Below are positions 63,098 to 64,000 of a DNA stretch of 64,000 nt, one piece after another. The notes beneath the pieces were generated by a model. The model was given only the letters and a program-made list of their open reading frames with translations. It was not told the DNA's origin and searched no databases. The number at the start of each line of letters is the position of its first letter. Positions within the stretch are counted from its first letter, which is position 1. This DNA comes from Roseobacter cerasinus (GTDB lineage: Bacteria > Pseudomonadota > Alphaproteobacteria > Rhodobacterales > Rhodobacteraceae): the NCBI RefSeq assembly GCF_009811755.1, contig NZ_BLIV01000003.1:186001-250000 (forward strand). Reading direction: 5' to 3'. Position numbers and translations under genes: made by a program.

Positions 63098-63970
63098 TCA
63101 CCGATCAAAGCTCAATCCGGGTGAACGATTGCGCTGCCTCGATGCATGGTCGAGGCCAGGGATATTCGGCTTTGGTCGTTTGAGGTACGTGGCGATAGTC
63201 TTGGCGAGGTGTTGGCGTTCGACTTTGTGTCTATCGCGGATGGTGCGGGCTCGGGTTTGGAGGTCTTTGCGTTCTGTCATTTGCGCCAGGATCAGACGGT
63301 CACGCTGCTCCTGATCGCGGTGAAGGCAGTTAAGCGCTTCGCGTTCATTGAGCTTGATGGTAGCGCTGTGCGCGCCGGTCAGGCGGTCAAAGATACCGCG
63401 TAGACCTTTGTTGAGGCGCTCTTGCCGCGCTTTGGTTTCTGCAATCCAACGTTGGTATTGTTTGGTTTTAAGATCATCGCGCTCTTGCCGTTGCGCCATC
63501 ACCATCTGCGCGCGTTCATTGATGAACGGCAGCAGGTCTTTGCGGTGCTGGTCTTTGACTTGGTTGATGTAGCCCTTCACCTGATCCGTTTTGCGCGATT
63601 GTAGCCATGCGCCAACATCGGCGGCGGGTTCTAAGCCGGGTGTGTCGCCCAACCGGGCTTTGAGCTCTTTGGTTTTAATGCCGGTCCAACGTGCCAGGGC
63701 ATAGATATTGCCGTTGATGTCGAGGGCGACAACACCGCGCCGGTCGCCCTTGGCCAGATACAGGCCTTTGTCTGAAAGGGCATGCTTGAGGGATTTCAGA
63801 TCATCAGATTGCGCCCAAGCATCTTGAAAGACCTGTTTTATCTCTCTGGGATCGACGCCGACCCACCGTCGTCGCGCTTCTATCTTATCATGATCGCGCA
63901 GGAAGAATTCGCGAAGGCCTTCATCTTGTTTCTTGTAAGGGAGAACATTGCCCCCTTTAGCAGCGCGGTA
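63098..63970 (-). pseudogene. Mobilization relaxase, 5'-truncated C-terminal part
   Basis: The minus-strand frame is open from 63970 (just after a TAG) to the stop at 63098, about 290 codons. Its front part contains RRWVGVDPREIKQVFQDAWA and KHALSDKGLYLAKGDRRGVV, typical of the middle region of MobA/VirD2-type relaxases of alphaproteobacterial elements. The rear part is a long, Lys/Arg/Gln-rich coiled coil (HRKDLLPFINERAQMVMAQRQ). No ATG or GTG precedes the homologous region; the only start, a TTG at 63652, would omit it. The N-terminal catalytic Tyr and His triad domain is therefore missing here, so this is a remnant. Confidence 0.75.
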
Positions 63971-64000
63971 CTAAGAGCGATCCGCGATCACTCATGCAAA

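Larger units (their letters stand above)
49577..64000. mobile_element. Putative integrative mobilizable element at tRNA-Thr, right end outside the window
   Basis: The left border is the tRNA-Thr 3' end with a large serine recombinase. Next come small acidic genes, a second serine recombinase, a giant RTX gene with its partner, and a relaxase remnant. The sequence is less GC-rich than the core, and no ordinary housekeeping gene lies to the right. The other attachment site was not found here. Boundaries and mobility are inferred. Confidence 0.55.

Overview
This looks like chromosomal DNA of a marine alphaproteobacterium of the Rhodobacterales (Roseobacter group). The grounds are the gene content and order: an mmsA/3-hydroxyisobutyrate module, a cysG-DUF2849-cysI-cysH-DUF934-fpr cluster with a divergent Lrp-type regulator, TRAP transporters, an H-type-lectin RTX giant, and high GC with strong synonymous bias. 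This placement comes from family recognition, not from a database search.

Positions 1-38072 are mostly ordinary core genome. In order they hold a truncated surface-polysaccharide acyltransferase, an MFS transporter, uvrA, a valine-catabolism module (a fused 3-hydroxyisobutyryl-CoA hydrolase/3-hydroxyisobutyrate dehydrogenase, mmsA and a divergent LysR regulator), a CBS protein, and coaD. A central-carbon block follows: two gap paralogues flanking a 47-residue membrane peptide, then tkt. Next come a coiled-coil gene plus zapA with a possible 6S RNA downstream, grxD and bolA (Fe-S partners), xdhC with a molybdopterin-binding gene, and infC with an ATC start. After those come the assimilatory sulfate-reduction operon, a P450, a TRAP dctPQM operon, tpiA, a 2-oxoglutarate oxygenase, sufA, a sugar acetyltransferase and sufT.

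From about 38100 the sequence changes character to accessory, patchwork DNA. It holds an orphan hypothetical gene, an FG-GAP/DUF4214 calcium-binding protein with an odd N-terminus, and a tyrosine-integrase fragment. That fragment abuts a decayed non-phosphorylative pentose operon. The operon comprises a 2-oxoglutarate-semialdehyde dehydrogenase, a FAH-type 2-keto-3-deoxy-sugar-acid dehydratase broken by one in-frame TAA, an aldose epimerase, an IlvD/Edd-type dehydratase, and a lactonase lacking its N-terminal part.

At 49577 a tRNA-Thr(UGU) marks the start of a second element. A large serine recombinase has its last 12 codons inside the tRNA, on the other strand. It is followed by paralogous small acidic proteins and a second, chimeric serine recombinase. 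The cargo is a 2809-residue RTX protein, with EF-hand-like motifs, many RTX blocks and two near-identical C-terminal modules of about 265 residues. It is translationally coupled to a secreted protein of unknown function. The 5'-truncated end of a mobilization relaxase lies at the right edge. Together these suggest an integrative mobilizable element that carries a giant secreted adhesin or lectin and runs past the window edge. No type I secretion genes are visible here.
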